From Eurosta solidaginis (taxonomy: Eukaryota; Arthropoda; Insecta; Diptera; Tephritidae), in contig NC_090319.1 of NCBI RefSeq assembly GCF_040869045.1, positions 268,848,897 to 268,912,896 on the forward strand: 64,000 nucleotides of DNA, in the 5' to 3' direction. A program made the position numbers and the translations under genes. The notes under the pieces were generated by a model, which saw nothing but the letters and a program-made list of their open reading frames with translations, had not been told where the DNA came from and searched no databases. How positions within the stretch are numbered: the stretch's first letter is position 1; the number at the start of each line of letters is the position of its first letter. Below are positions 9,654 through 20,922 of this stretch, piece after piece.

Positions 9654-11116
9654 ATCGAGCGACTACAAAGCTATGACTTTTCCATTGAGCATCGAAAAGG
9701 TAGTACCCATGGAAATGCCGATGCAATGTCTCGAAGACCATGTAGTTTGGAATGCAAACACTGCTCAAAAGCCGTACTAAAGAAGACATTATAGATGTCC
9801 GGCTAATGACTATAACATGTACAGATGAATGGGACAAGGAACAGCTAAGAAAGCGTCAGCTAGAAGATAAAGATCTGTCACGTGTTATGCAAGTGCTCGA
9901 ATGAAGCGAAAGACCAAACAGAGAAGAGATGTCAGCAGAGAGCACAGTGGAACAGTTTGGAATTGATATTCGGTTGCCTTCATCGAGTATGGGAGAGTGA
10001 GGATGGTCAATGCAAGAAGAAACTGATAGTTGTTCCCAGAAAGAGGATTCCTGACGTGCTCAGCGAGCTGCACAATGGTCCATGTGGAGGTCATCTTGGA
10101 ATCACGAAGACACTCGAGAAAATTAAGCAGAGATTCTATTGGGTTGGTTGCCGTCAGTCGGTCACCGAGTGGATTGCCGATTGCGATGTAAGCAACAGAG
10201 CGAAAGGGCCCAAAACCCGAAGTCATGGCCAGATGAAGCAGTATATTTCAGGTGCACCATTTGAAAGGATCGCTATGGATGTCGCAGGTCTATTTCCTAC
10301 TAGCAACGACGGAAACAAATATGTACTGGTAGTTATGGATTATTTCAGCAAATGTCCAGAGGTATACCCAATCCCAAATCAAAAAGCGGAAACGGTAGCA
10401 GAAGTGTTTATAAACAATTGGGTTGCAAGGTATGGTGTACCAATGGAGTTACATTCTGACCAAGGCTGGAATTTCGAACCAGCTGTGTTCCAGGAAATGT
10501 GTAAATCATTGGGCATTCGAAAAACACGGACAATCCGATGGTATGGTAGAACGATTCAAAAGAACATTGGAGGAGCACTTAAGGAAAGTAGTAGACAAGT
10601 ACCATAAAGAGTTGGATACCCGCATAACATTATTCTTGATGGCTTACCGATCAGCAGTGCATGAGACAACGGGCCAAACCCCTGCAAAAGTAATTTTTGG
10701 CAATGACCTTAAACTGCCAGCTGATTTGAAGTTTGGGATAGATGCCAATGCGGAGAGAAATGTCAAGAAATCCACTAGTGATTTGGAAGAAGAGCTAAGA
10801 GAAATACATGATCTGATAAGGCAACGAACAAAGATTATGTGTGACAAGATGAAAGCCAGATACAATAAAGCAATTAATTCGGAAGGTTTTCACGAAGGAG
10901 ATATGGTGCTGTTATACAACCCATAACGTAAAAAATGTTTGTCCCCGAAATCGCAGTGTAATTGGGGAGGCCCATACAAAGTTGCAAATCGGATCAACGA
11001 TGTAGTGTACCGCATACAAACCACCGGTAAACCACGAACCAAAATGAAAGTGATCCATTTGGAAAGGCTGGCAACGTTTAGATCGGGAGATTTATCTAAT
11101 CGGGACGATCAGACTT
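9654..11116 (+). pseudogene. pol: Integrase region of pol, copy 1 (multiply broken)
   Basis: After RNase H the frame is lost near 9775-9800. Integrase resumes at 9882: a zinc-binding N-terminal region whose final Cys appears changed (CDVS where CxxC is expected), then a catalytic core with Asp in AMDVAG and Asp in HSDQG. A deletion near 10530-10540 shifts the frame and removes residues before the block containing the third acidic residue (SDGMVERF), which lies in the other frame from 10423. A TAA at 10924-10926 cuts the C-terminal GPYK region. Copy 1 alone lacks 23 bp near 9946. Integration activity is not possible from this copy. Confidence 0.8.
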
Positions 11117-11129
11117 AGGTGGAGGGCAG
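11117..11129 (+). other. Polypurine tract, copy 1
   Basis: AGGTGGAGGGCAG lies directly before LTR 2, the expected plus-strand primer position. It recurs at 16635-16647 and 19628-19640. Confidence 0.6.
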
Positions 11130-11698
11130 TGTTACGAATATTAGCAAGACTAAGGAGTGCTGCCATCTCTAAGCCGATGCTAAGCAGTGACGTGAATTCA
11201 CATCAATAATTCAATCATTATGTATGTACATAAACGAATCAATAATTGCGTCTACACATATGTACGTATACGAGCAGCGGAGAGGCAATGCATAAACACA
11301 TGCATATATCTGAGATACTCCTGAAAGTATGCAATGAGAGAAGCTATAAAATCGTGCAATTGTAGTTACAGCTGAGAAGTTTGAGATCTGATGGACTAGT
11401 AGATTCTGGAAGCGCCTTGAAGATGCGAACGTTCAAATCAGGGAGTATAAAAGGCAACAAATGTAGAGGCGCTGGAATTCAGTTTGATTTGAGCTATCAA
11501 GCAGTTGCAATTAAGACGCTATCTAGCGAGCAAGAGCAGTATTAATTTGAAAGTCAGTTTCATTTATAAATGTTATTGTGAAGTACTTTAATAAAGGCCA
11601 TTTTTCTATTATTCAATATTGGAGTTATTTATTCAACAGTTTAGTGATACGAACTTAGCAAAAGGGCAAATAAGAGGATTTGCAGCAAATTCGTTACA
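11130..11698 (+). repeat. LTR 2 (shared middle LTR)
   Basis: 569 bp, serving as 3' LTR of internal copy 1 and 5' LTR of copy 2. TATA at 11446-11452, AATAAA at 11590-11595. It is closer to LTR 3 than to LTR 1, but differs from LTR 3 at several sites (for example TATGTACATA versus TATCTACATA, and CAGGGAG versus CAGAGAG). Confidence 0.9.
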
Positions 11699-11700
11699 AT

Positions 11701-11715
11701 TGGTGTCAGAAGAGG
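11701..11715 (+). other. Primer-binding site, internal copy 2
   Basis: TGGTGTCAGAAGAGG two bases after LTR 2, identical to copy 1. Confidence 0.6.
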
Positions 11716-11749
11716 AATTGTTGAATAAATTCCAAAGGACAACAAGGAC

Positions 11750-13060
11750 ATGGCAAAGTTCAGTGAATTGAAGATCCAGCAACTGAAGAAGGAGTTGGAG
11801 AGCCGTGGATTGAATACAAGCGGCGTCAAACTCGAACTTCAGCCACGGCTACGAGACGCAATGGAAGCAGAAGGAATTGATGTGGACGAGTATGTCTTTT
11901 ATCCTGATGGGGATGAGACAACAACAAAAATTGAAGAGAAAAACGAAACATCGCAGACAGTTACGAGCACAGACTTGAACATGATATTGGCTGCAATAAC
12001 TGCTCAAACATCGACAGTGGCATCTCAGCTGGAATCGCAGGAGGCACGTTTAACATCCAAGATGGAAGCACAAGAGACGCGTACTTCAGAAATGTCGACA
12101 CAGATTACATCGAAGATTGAGACACAACTGAAAGAACAAGAGGCATGCATAACAGTACAACTCGAAGCGCTAGAGGCGCGTATATCATCAAAACTCGAAG
12201 CGCGTATGGACGAGAAAATAACGCAGCTTGACGAAAAAATCGAAGCTGAGGTGGATGATTTGAGAGTTCGTATACAAGAGTTGCAATTAAATTGCCCAGC
12301 TGTTTCAGCAAGCAATCCAAAGGTAAAAACACCATCCTTTTACGGTTCTGTTACTTTCCAGGTCTTTAAGCTACAGTTTGAGAAGATCGCAGCAGTGAAC
12401 AACTGGAATGCTGAAGATAAAGTCGCAGCTCTATTCGTGGAATTGAAAGGGCCAGCAGCCGAAATCCCACAGACGACTCCCGAAGGAGAGCGGAACAACT
12501 ATGAAGCATTGATGGCCGCTGTCGAGAGACGTTATGGAAGCGAGCATAGGAAACAGATAACCCAATTTGAGTTGCAAAACCGTCACCAAAGAGCGAATGA
12601 GACTTTGCAGGGGTTTGCCTCGGATGTTGAAAGATTGGCTCATCTCGCAAATGCGGACGAACCCGTGGAATACACCGAGAGGGTAAAAATCCAGAGTTTT
12701 ATAAATGGCATGCGGGACGTGGAAACGAAGCGAGCTACATACGCAAACCCAAAGCTGACATTTGCTGAAACGGTATCACATGCATTGACTCAGGAAACTG
12801 CCTCCCTATTGAGTAAACCAGCATATAAGGCTCATCGTGTGGATGTAGAAAGGCCAGAGTGGGTAGACACAATTTTGGAAGCACTGAAGGGATCACAACA
12901 GAAAAATTCCGGATTTATTAAATGTTTCAAGTGCGGCAACCCAGGTCATATTGTACGACATTGCAGCACCGGCCCCAATAGCTCCAACAATGTGGGTGGC
13001 CGTAAACGCAGAGCTGAAGGAGATGAGCAAATCTCCAAGTCCACTCAATCGTTAAACTAA
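11750..13060 (+). CDS. gag: Gag polyprotein, copy 2
   Basis: A 436-codon open frame with the same order as copy 1: SAP-like N-terminus, long coiled coil, capsid-like region, CCHC knuckle at residues 392-405 and a basic tail. The only protein difference I see from copy 1 is residue 6, Glu here and Asp there. Such near-identity contrasts with the visibly different LTRs 1 and 2. It fits recent gene conversion or duplication of the internal region, or purifying selection on gag alone. The first explanation is simpler. Confidence 0.88.
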   Translation: MAKFSELKIQQLKKELESRGLNTSGVKLELQPRLRDAMEAEGIDVDEYVFYPDGDETTTKIEEKNETSQTVTSTDLNMILAAITAQTSTVASQLESQEARLTSKMEAQETRTSEMSTQITSKIETQLKEQEACITVQLEALEARISSKLEARMDEKITQLDEKIEAEVDDLRVRIQELQLNCPAVSASNPKVKTPSFYGSVTFQVFKLQFEKIAAVNNWNAEDKVAALFVELKGPAAEIPQTTPEGERNNYEALMAAVERRYGSEHRKQITQFELQNRHQRANETLQGFASDVERLAHLANADEPVEYTERVKIQSFINGMRDVETKRATYANPKLTFAETVSHALTQETASLLSKPAYKAHRVDVERPEWVDTILEALKGSQQKNSGFIKCFKCGNPGHIVRHCSTGPNSSNNVGGRKRRAEGDEQISKSTQSLN

Positions 13061-13409
13061 AGCGAGTCAGCCGCAAGGGGCGACAATTGCTCCCTCAATT
13101 GAATGCCCCATAATCTCTATCTCGCAGATTGGAAGAAGATCGAGCAATCTTACTATTAGAGGACATGTGGACGGAAAGGAACGTTTACTGACTGTAGATA
13201 CGGGTGCATCTCATTCCATCATTCGATCAGATTTAGTCAACAGGAAGATAAGACCATTGTTTGGAGCAAGATTACGTACAGCCATGGGAGAGGACACCCA
13301 GGTAATTGGTAAAGTAGCATCTGAAATAGCAATTGGGAACGTCAGGGTACTACACAATTTTATAGCGGCAGAGATTGTTGATGAAATCATAATTGGAGTG
13401 GACTTCTAA
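13055..13409 (+). pseudogene. pol: Retropepsin segment of pol, copy 2
   Basis: Same +1 relation to gag as in copy 1. DTGA is at 13197-13208. The frame ends at the same TAA (13407-13409) just after GVDF. Confidence 0.75.
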
Positions 13410-14360
13410 ATCGACCAAGGCATCAAGATCGACATGCAAAGCAAGACGATGCGATATAAGAACATGGATGTACCACTTAATTTCGGCTACGAGAGAGGCT
13501 ACAGCAGTAAACGAGTGCTGGTGGAAGAGAGTCAGCAAATACCACCAAAATCCGAAGCAATCATCTGGGCAAAGGTTGATGGAGATTGTGGGACAAACAA
13601 ATTGTGGGTTGTCGAAGCAGCACACAAATCAACACCGAACATACTTGTAGGAAAAACCCTGGCTATGACAAAACAAGATGGACGTATTCGGGTAAAAGTA
13701 CTCAATGAGTGCAAGTCACCACTCAAACTGAACAAAGGAGCTATGTTGGGAAGATGCCAAGAGGCTGAAGTAGTTATTAACTGTGAACAGCTCCAGGAAC
13801 ACGTTTCATCTAGTAATACTGATCTTTCAAATGACATCATGGCATGGACGCAGGGGCCAAAGGAAGCCTATCAGAGTAAGGCGAAACAACTGCTCCTAAA
13901 GTACGCGAACATATTTGACCAGGATGGTTCAAAACCAGGCCTAACCAATGTTGTGAAACATCAAATTGACACTGGAGACGCGAGGCCGATACGTCAAGCT
14001 CCTCGTAGTGTTCCACTGGCGAAACGGGAAGTTGTGAGTCAAATCGTACAAGAAATGAGCAACAGCAGCGTCATGGAACCATCAGCTAGCCCATGAAGCT
14101 CACCGGTAGTACTTGTAAAGAAGAAGGATGGAAAAATGAGGTTTTGCGTGGACTACCGGAAGTTGAATGACGTTACGAAAAAGGATAGCTACCCATTGCC
14201 AAGAATTGATGACACTCTGGACTCTCTATCTGGTACGAAATGGTTTTCCACACTGGACTTGAAAAGCGGCTACTGGCAAGTTGAGGTGAAGGAGGAAGAT
14301 AAAGAGAAAACAGCCTTCAGTGTCGGTGATGGTCTTTAGCAATTTACAGTGATGCCTTTC
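13410..14360 (+). pseudogene. pol: Reverse transcriptase N-terminal part, copy 2
   Basis: As copy 1, with the shared TAG (14337-14339) and the shared one-base loss near 14363. It has an extra private TGA at 14094-14096 where copy 1 keeps TGG (Trp), inside the SASPWSSP block. The private stop arose after the two internal copies separated. Confidence 0.8.
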
Positions 14361-15148
14361 GACTATGTAATGCATCAGCTACTTTTGAGAGACTCATGGA
14401 CCAGGTACTGAAAGGTCTACATTGGAAAACACGCTTGGTGTATCTGGACGACATCATCGTATTGCGCAAGAATTTTGATGAACATATTAAGAACTTGGAG
14501 GAAGTTTTCCAGAGAATAGATGGCGCTGGTCTGAAGTTAAGTCCCAAAAAGTGTGCGCTGTTTAAAAGGGAAGTAAATTATTTGCGTCACAAAGTAACGA
14601 CAGAGGGCATCAGCACTGCGAACGAAAAGATAGAGGCTGTAAAGGATTGGTCAAGACCACAGAACCTACATGAATTAAGAAGTTTCCTTGGGCTGTGCAC
14701 ATATTACCGCCGATTTGTACCAAATTTTTCCAGCGTAGCCCATAGCCTCCATGAGCTTACAAGAAAAAATAAAGCTTTTGAATGGAAGAAGGAGCAAGAA
14801 GTGGCTTTCCAAACATTGGAGGAGCGTTTGTGCACTGCCCCAATGTTAGCATATCCGATTCCAGGCGCAACATTTATTCTAGATACAGATGCGAGTGGAT
14901 ATGCTATAGGAGGCATTTTATCACAACTGGTCGATGGACAGGAGAAGGTAGTTGCATATTACAGCCGTTCGATTGGAAAACCAGAGAGGAACTACTGCGT
15001 TACGCGGAGAGAGCTGTTGGCATTGGTAGAGTGCATTAAACATTTTCACAAATATCTCTACGGCCAGCGATTCCGTTTCAGGACAGATCATGCTGCTTTA
15101 AAATGGCTTCTGCAGTTCCGTAATCCGGAAGGACAATTGGCACGGTAG
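14361..15148 (+). pseudogene. pol: Reverse transcriptase C-terminal part and RNase H, copy 2
   Basis: YLDD lies at 14441-14452; the RNase H motifs DTDASGY and TDHAALKW follow; the shared TAG is at 15146-15148. It differs from copy 1 by a Lys-to-Thr change just before FILDTDAS. The 5' boundary given here is the start of the unit tandemly duplicated at 17354. Confidence 0.82.
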
Positions 15149-16634
15149 ATCGAGCGACTACAAAGCTATGACTTTTCCATTGAGCATCGAAAAGGTAGTA
15201 CCCATGGAAATGCCGATGCAATGTCTCGAAGACCATGTAGTTTGGAATGCAAACACTGCTCAAAAGCCGTACTAAAGAAGACATTATAGATGTCCGGCTA
15301 ATGACTATAACATGTACAGATGAATGGGACAAGGAACAGCTAAGAAAGCGTCAGCTAGAAGATAAAGATCTGTCACGTGTTATGCAAGTGTTCGAATGAA
15401 ACGAAAGACCAAACAGAGAAGAGATGTCAGCAGAGAGTCCCATTGCGAAGTCATATTGTGCACAGTGGAACAGTTTGGAATTGATATTCGGTTGCCTTCA
15501 TCGAGTATGGGAGAGTGAGGATGGTCAATGCAAGAAGAAACTGATAGTTGTTCCCAGAAAGAGGATTCCTGACGTGCTCAGCGAGCTGCACAATGGTCCA
15601 TGTGGAGGTCATCTTGGAATCACGAAGACACTCGAGAAAATTAAGCAAAGATTCTATTGGGTTGGTTGCCGTCAGTCGGTCACCGAGTGGATTGCCGATT
15701 GCGATGTAAGCAACAGAGCGAAAGGGCCCAAAACCCGAAGTCATGGCCAGATGAAGCAGTATATTTCAGGTGCACCATTTGAAAGGATCGCTATGGATGT
15801 CGCAGGTCTATTTCCTACTAGCAACGACGGAAACAAATATGTACTGGTAGTTATGGATTATTTCAGCAAATGTCCAGAGGTATACCCAATCCCAAATCAA
15901 AAAGCGGAAACGGTAGCAGAAGTGTTTATAAACAATTGGGTTGCAAGGTATGGTGTACCAATGGAGTTACATTCTGACCAAGGCTGGAATTTCGAACCAG
16001 TTGTGTTCCAGGAAATGTGTAAATCATTGGGCATTCGAAAAACACGGACAATCCGATGGTATGGTAGAACGATTCAAAAGAACATTGGAGGAGCACTTAA
16101 GGAAAGTAGTAGACAAGTACCATAAAGAGTTGGATACCCGCATAACATTATTCTTGATGGCTTACCGATCAGCAGTGCATGAGACAACGGGCCAAACCCC
16201 TGTAAAAGTAATTTTTGGCAATGACCTTAAACTGCCAGCTGATTTGAAGTTTGGGATAGATGCCAATGCGGAGAGAAATGTCAAGAAATCCACTAGTGAT
16301 TTGGAAGAAGAGCTAAGAGAAATACATGATCTGATAAGGCAACGAACAAAGATTATGTGTGACAAGATGAAAGCCAGATACAATAAAGCAATTAATTCGG
16401 AAGGTTTTCACGAAGGAGATATGGTGCTGTTATACAACCCATAACGTAAAAAATGTTTGTCCCCGAAATCGCAGTGTAATTGGGGAGGCCCATACAAAGT
16501 TGCAAATCGGATCAACGATGTAGTGTACCGCATACAAACCACCGGTAAACCACGAACCAAAATGAAAGTGATCCATTTGGAAAGGCTGGCAACGTTTAGA
16601 TCGGGAGATTTATCTAATCGGGACGATCAGACTT
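15149..16634 (+). pseudogene. pol: Integrase region of pol, copy 2
   Basis: It retains the 23 bp missing from copy 1 (an initiating frame opens at 15424). The damaged zinc site (CDVS), the split catalytic core near 16050 and the TAA at 16442-16444 are all shared with copy 1. A Val occurs where copies 1 and 3 have Ala in the TPxKVIF segment. Confidence 0.8.
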
Positions 16635-16647
16635 AGGTGGAGGGCAG

Positions 16648-17216
16648 TGTTACGAATATTAGCAAGACTAAGGAGTGCTGCCATCTCTAAGCCGATGCTA
16701 AGCAGTGACGTGAATTCACATCAATAATTCAATCATTATGTATCTACATAAACGAATCAATAATTGCGTCTACACATATGTACGTATACGACCAGCGGAG
16801 AGGCAATGCATAAACACATGCATATATCTGAGATACTCCTGAAAGTATGCAATGAGAGAAGCTATAAAATCGTGCAATTGTAGTTACAGCTGAGAAGTTT
16901 GAGATCTGATGGACTAGTAGATTCTGGAAGCGCCTTGAAGATGCGAACGTTCAAATCAGAGAGTATAAAAGGCAACAAATGTAGAGGCGCTGGAATTCAG
17001 TTTGATTTGAGCTATCAAGCAGTTGCAATTAAGACGCTATCTAGCGAGCAAGAGCAGTATTAGTTTGAAAGTCAGTTTCATTTATAAATGTTATTGTGAA
17101 GTACTTTAATAAAGACCATTTTTCTATTATTCAATATTGGAGTTATTTATTCAACAGTTTAGTGATATGAACTTAGCAAAAGGGCAAATAAGAGGATTTG
17201 CAGCAAATTCGTTACA
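16648..17216 (+). repeat. LTR 3, right end of the array
   Basis: 569 bp; TATA at 16964-16970, AATAAA at 17108-17113. The polypurine tract is at 16635-16647. It is followed by TTAT, matching the bases before LTR 1. It is the near-identical partner of LTR 4 (offset exactly 2,993). Confidence 0.9.
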
Positions 17217-17353
17217 TTATAAATAAATAAGTTTAAAAAGTTTAATTCTGTCTAAAAATTAGTTCGCCGAATGAGCAACCCATACAAATATATAGGTGTT
17301 TAATATTTTCCAAATGTCCCGGGAAATTTTTAAAAATCGCGGGAATTTGGCTC

Positions 17354-18141
17354 GACTATGTAATGCATCAGCTACTTTTGAGAGACTCATGGACCAGGTA
17401 CTGAAAGGTCTACATTGGAAAACACGCTTGGTGTATCTGGACGACATCATCGTATTGCGCAAGAATTTTGATGAACATATTAAGAACTTGGAGGAAGTTT
17501 TCCAGAGAATAGATGGCGCTGGTCTGAAGTTAAGTCCCAAAAAGTGTGCGCTGTTTAAAAGGGAAGTAAATTATTTGCGTCACAAAGTAACGACAGAGGG
17601 CATCAGCACTGCGAACGAAAAGATAGAGGCTGTAAAGGATTGGTCAAGACCACAGAACCTACATGAATTAAGAAGTTTCCTTGGGCTGTGCACATATTAC
17701 CGCCGATTTGTACCAAATTTTTCCAGCGTAGCCCATAGCCTCCATGAGCTTACAAGAAAAAATAAAGCTTTTGAATGGAAGAAGGAGCAAGAAGTGGCTT
17801 TCCAAACATTGGAGGAGCGTTTGTGCACTGCCCCAATGTTAGCATATCCGATTCCAGGCGCAACATTTATTCTAGATACAGATGCGAGTGGATATGCTAT
17901 AGGAGGCATTTTATCACAACTGGTCGATGGACAGGAGAAGGTAGTTGCATATTACAGCCGTTCGATTGGAAAACCAGAGAGGAACTACTGCGTTACGCGG
18001 AGAGAGCTGTTGGCATTGGTAGAGTGCATTAAACATTTTCACAAATATCTCTACGGCCAGCGATTCCGTTTCAGGACAGATCATGCTGCTTTAAAATGGC
18101 TTCTGCAGTTCCGTAATCCGGAAGGACAATTGGCACGGTAG
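17354..18141 (+). pseudogene. pol: Reverse transcriptase C-terminal part and RNase H, copy 3
   Basis: The duplicated pol fragment. An open frame starts at 17296 inside the flanking DNA and runs without a stop into RT, so a chimeric 281-codon frame exists: about 20 host-derived codons, then the NASATFERLM block. YLDD is at 17434-17445 and the shared TAG at 18139-18141. There is no upstream LTR for this copy, so expression would need read-through from LTR 3. Confidence 0.82.
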
Positions 18142-19627
18142 ATCGAGCGACTACAAAGCTATGACTTTTCCATTGAGCATCGAAAAGGTAGTACCCATGG
18201 AAATGCCGATGCAATGTCTCGAAGACCATGTAGTTTGGAATGCAAACACTGCTCAAAAGCCGTACTAAAGAAGACATTATAGATGTCCGGCTAATGACTA
18301 TAACATGTACAGATGAATGGGACAAGGAACAGCTAAGAAAGCGTCAGCTAGAAGATAAAGATCTGTCACGTGTTATGCAAGTGTTCGAATGAAACGAAAG
18401 ACCAAACAGAGAAGAGATGTCAGCAGAGAGTCCCATTGCGAAGTCATATTGTGCACAGTGGAACAGTTTGGAATTGATATTCGGTTGCCTTCATCGAGTA
18501 TGGGAGAGTGAGGATGGTCAATGCAAGAAGAAACTGATAGTTGTTCCCAGAAAGAGGATTCCTGACGTGCTCAGCGAGCTGCACAATGGTCCATGTGGAG
18601 GTCATCTTGGAATCACGAAGACACTCGAGAAAATTAAGCAAAGATTCTATTGGGTTGGTTGCCGTCAGTCGGTCACCGAGTGGATTGCCGATTGCGATGT
18701 AAGCAACAGAGCGAAAGGGCCCAAAACCCGAAGTCATGGCCAGATGAAGCAGTATATTTCAGGTGCACCATTTGAAAGGATCGCTATGGATGTCGCAGGT
18801 CTATTTCCTACTAGCAACGACGGAAACAAATATGTACTGGTAGTTATGGATTCTTTCAGCAAATGTCCAGAGGTATACCCAATCCCAAATCAAAAAGCGG
18901 AAACGGTAGCAGAAGTGTTTATAAACAATTGGGTTGCAAGGTATGGTGTACCAATGGAGTTACATTCTGACCAAGGCTGGAATTTCGAACCAGTTGTGTT
19001 CCAGGAAATGTGTAAATCATTGGGCATTCGAAAAACACGGACAATCCGATGGTATGGTAGAACGATTCAAAAGAACATTGGAGGAGCACTTAAGGAAAGT
19101 AGTAGACAAGTACCATAAAGAGTTGGATACCCGCATAACATTATTCTTGATGGCTTACCGATCAGCAGTGCATGAGACAACGGGCCAAACCCCTGCAAAA
19201 GTAATTTTTGGCAATGACCTTAAACTGCCAGCTGATTTGAAGTTTGGGATAGATGCCAATGCGGAGAGAAATGTCAAGAAATCCACTAGTGATTTGGAAG
19301 AAGAGCTAAGAGAAATACATGATCTGATAAGGCAACGAACAAAGATTATGTGTGACAAGATGAAAGCCAGATACAATAAAGCAATTAATTCGGAAGGTTT
19401 TCACGAAGGAGATATGGTGCTGTTATACAACCCATAACGTAAAAAATGTTTGTCCCCGAAATCGCAGTGTAATTGGGGAGGCCCATACAAAGTTGCAAAT
19501 CGGATCAACGATGTAGTGTACCGCATACAAACCACCGGTAAACCACGAACCAAAATGAAAGTGATCCATTTGGAAAGGCTGGCAACGTTTAGATCGGGAG
19601 ATTTATCTAATCGGGACGATCAGACTT
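18142..19627 (+). pseudogene. pol: Integrase region of pol, copy 3
   Basis: Same lesions as copy 2, including the altered zinc site, the frameshifted core and the TAA at 19435-19437. Frames open at 18417 and 18934. A Tyr-to-Ser change (MDSFSK) is private to this copy. Confidence 0.8.
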
Positions 19628-19640
19628 AGGTGGAGGGCAG

Positions 19641-20209
19641 TGTTACGAATATTAGCAAGACTAAGGAGTGCTGCCATCTCTAAGCCGATGCTAAGCAGTG
19701 ACGTGAATTCACATCAATAATTCAATCATTATGTATCTACATAAACGAATCAATAATTGCGTCTACACATATGTACGTATACGACCAGCGGAGAGGCAAT
19801 GCATAAACACATGCATATATCTGAGATACTCCTGAAAGTATGCAATGAGAGAAGCTATAAAATCGTGCAATTGTAGTTACAGCTGAGAAGTTTGAGATCT
19901 GATGGACTAGTAGATTCTGGAAGCGCCTTGAAGATGCGAACGTTCAAATCAGAGAGTATAAAAGGCAACAAATGTAGAGGCGCTGGAATTCAGTTTGATT
20001 TGAGCTATCAAGCAGTTGCAATTAAGACGCTATCTAGCGAGCAAGAGCAGTATTAGTTTGAAAGTCAGTTTCATTTATAAATGTTATTGTGAAGTACTTT
20101 AATAAAGACCATTTTTCTATTATTCAATATTGGAGTTATTTATTCAACAGTTTAGTGATATGAACTTAGCAAAAGGGCAAATAAGAGGATTTGCAGCAAA
20201 TTCGTTACA
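19641..20209 (+). repeat. LTR 4 (duplicated LTR 3)
   Basis: 569 bp, TATA at 19957-19963, AATAAA at 20101-20106, polypurine tract at 19628-19640. It is followed by the duplicated flank starting TTATAAATAAATAAG. Confidence 0.9.
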
Positions 20210-20346
20210 TTATAAATAAATAAGTTTAAAAAGTTTAATTCTGTCTAAAAATTAGTTCGCCGAATGAGCAACCCATACAAATATATAGGTGTTTAATATT
20301 TTCCAAATGTCCCGGGAAATTTTTAAAAATCGCGGGAATTTGGCTC

Positions 20347-20910
20347 AAATTTGGGGTTTGTCCCGGGAACCCGAAATAAAAATCTGGCAACCCTAGTTGG
20401 TATACAAATTACAATACAACTTTTTGGCAGAAATAATATCGTAAAATTCCATAACACGATTATTTTTAAAAATTGAAAGTTTTTGGAAAATAAGGTTTAA
20501 CTCAAAAATGATGTAAATATGTATTAAACTAGGTAAAAAATTTGCAATAAGTTCGCTTCTAAATTTGTTTTAAGGGGGTTCGGGTATATTAATATTATTG
20601 TCTAACAATACGTCGTAACGGCATAACTGATATAGAATTATATGGTTGGAGGAGTCATTATTTTATAAATGGTTTCAAATTATATGTTTAACTTTATTCT
20701 CAACAGATATGTGGTACATAAAATGCTTTAGGCATATATGTTGTTATTGTCTGTGATAATCGATGAGTTTTCATCCTGAAAGACATTCCCATCCCGAAAC
20801 ATCACAACTTTGCTTTAAACAGTAAAAGTATGGCAACGATACTAGCAAATCAACAAACTTTGGGAAACTTCAAAAATCCCCAAATACGTCAAAAAATTTT
20901 TAGTGGAACT
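20347..20910. other. AT-rich spacer, original right flank of the array
   Basis: Continues the flank that contains repeated GTCCCGGGAA words (about 20308 and 20360) and the phrase CTGGCAACCCTAG. No gene is seen. An open frame at 20830-21027 overlaps the next element and looks accidental. Confidence 0.4.
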
Positions 20911-20922
20911 ACCTTCTTTTTT
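20911..20922 (+). other. Target-site duplication, left (ACCTTCTTTTTT)
   Basis: The 12 bp ACCTTCTTTTTT recurs at 25132-25143 directly after the CCTAA-type tail. The T-run and the overlap of ACC with the tail leave the exact limits uncertain by a few bases. Confidence 0.6.

Larger units (their letters stand above)
5635..17216 (+). mobile_element. Ty3/gypsy LTR retrotransposon tandem array (LTR-int-LTR-int-LTR)
   Basis: Three LTRs of exactly 569 bp (5635-6203, 11130-11698, 16648-17216) alternate with two internal regions of 4,926 and 4,949 bp. Each internal region carries gag, then a broken protease, RT, RNase H and integrase, in the Ty3/gypsy order. The middle LTR is shared. A single TTAT duplication flanks the whole array. 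The 23-bp difference between the internals is one deletion in copy 1 near 9946. No env-like frame is present after integrase. The array probably arose by LTR-LTR unequal exchange after one insertion. Confidence 0.9.
14361..17353 (+). repeat. Tandem duplication, unit 1 (2,993 bp)
   Basis: The unit runs from the broken PFG-CNA block of RT, through integrase and LTR 3, into 137 bp of flanking DNA ending GGAATTTGGCTC. It is repeated at 17354-20346. Because it includes host flank, it is a genomic duplication, not a transposition product. The junction shows only about 2 bp of microhomology (TC). Confidence 0.92.
17354..20346 (+). repeat. Tandem duplication, unit 2 (2,993 bp)
   Basis: It begins GACTATGTAATGC directly after GGCTC at 17353 and ends at the same GGCTC, after which the unduplicated flank continues (AAATTTGGGG). 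I noticed only two base differences that change the protein: Tyr to Ser near 18853 (MDYFSK versus MDSFSK) and Val to Ala near 19195. Confidence 0.92.

Noticed and set aside
5635..20346. Endogenous retrovirus with env
   Set aside because: No open or decayed env-like frame lies between integrase and the following LTR; only about 200 bp separate the integrase C-terminus and the LTR.
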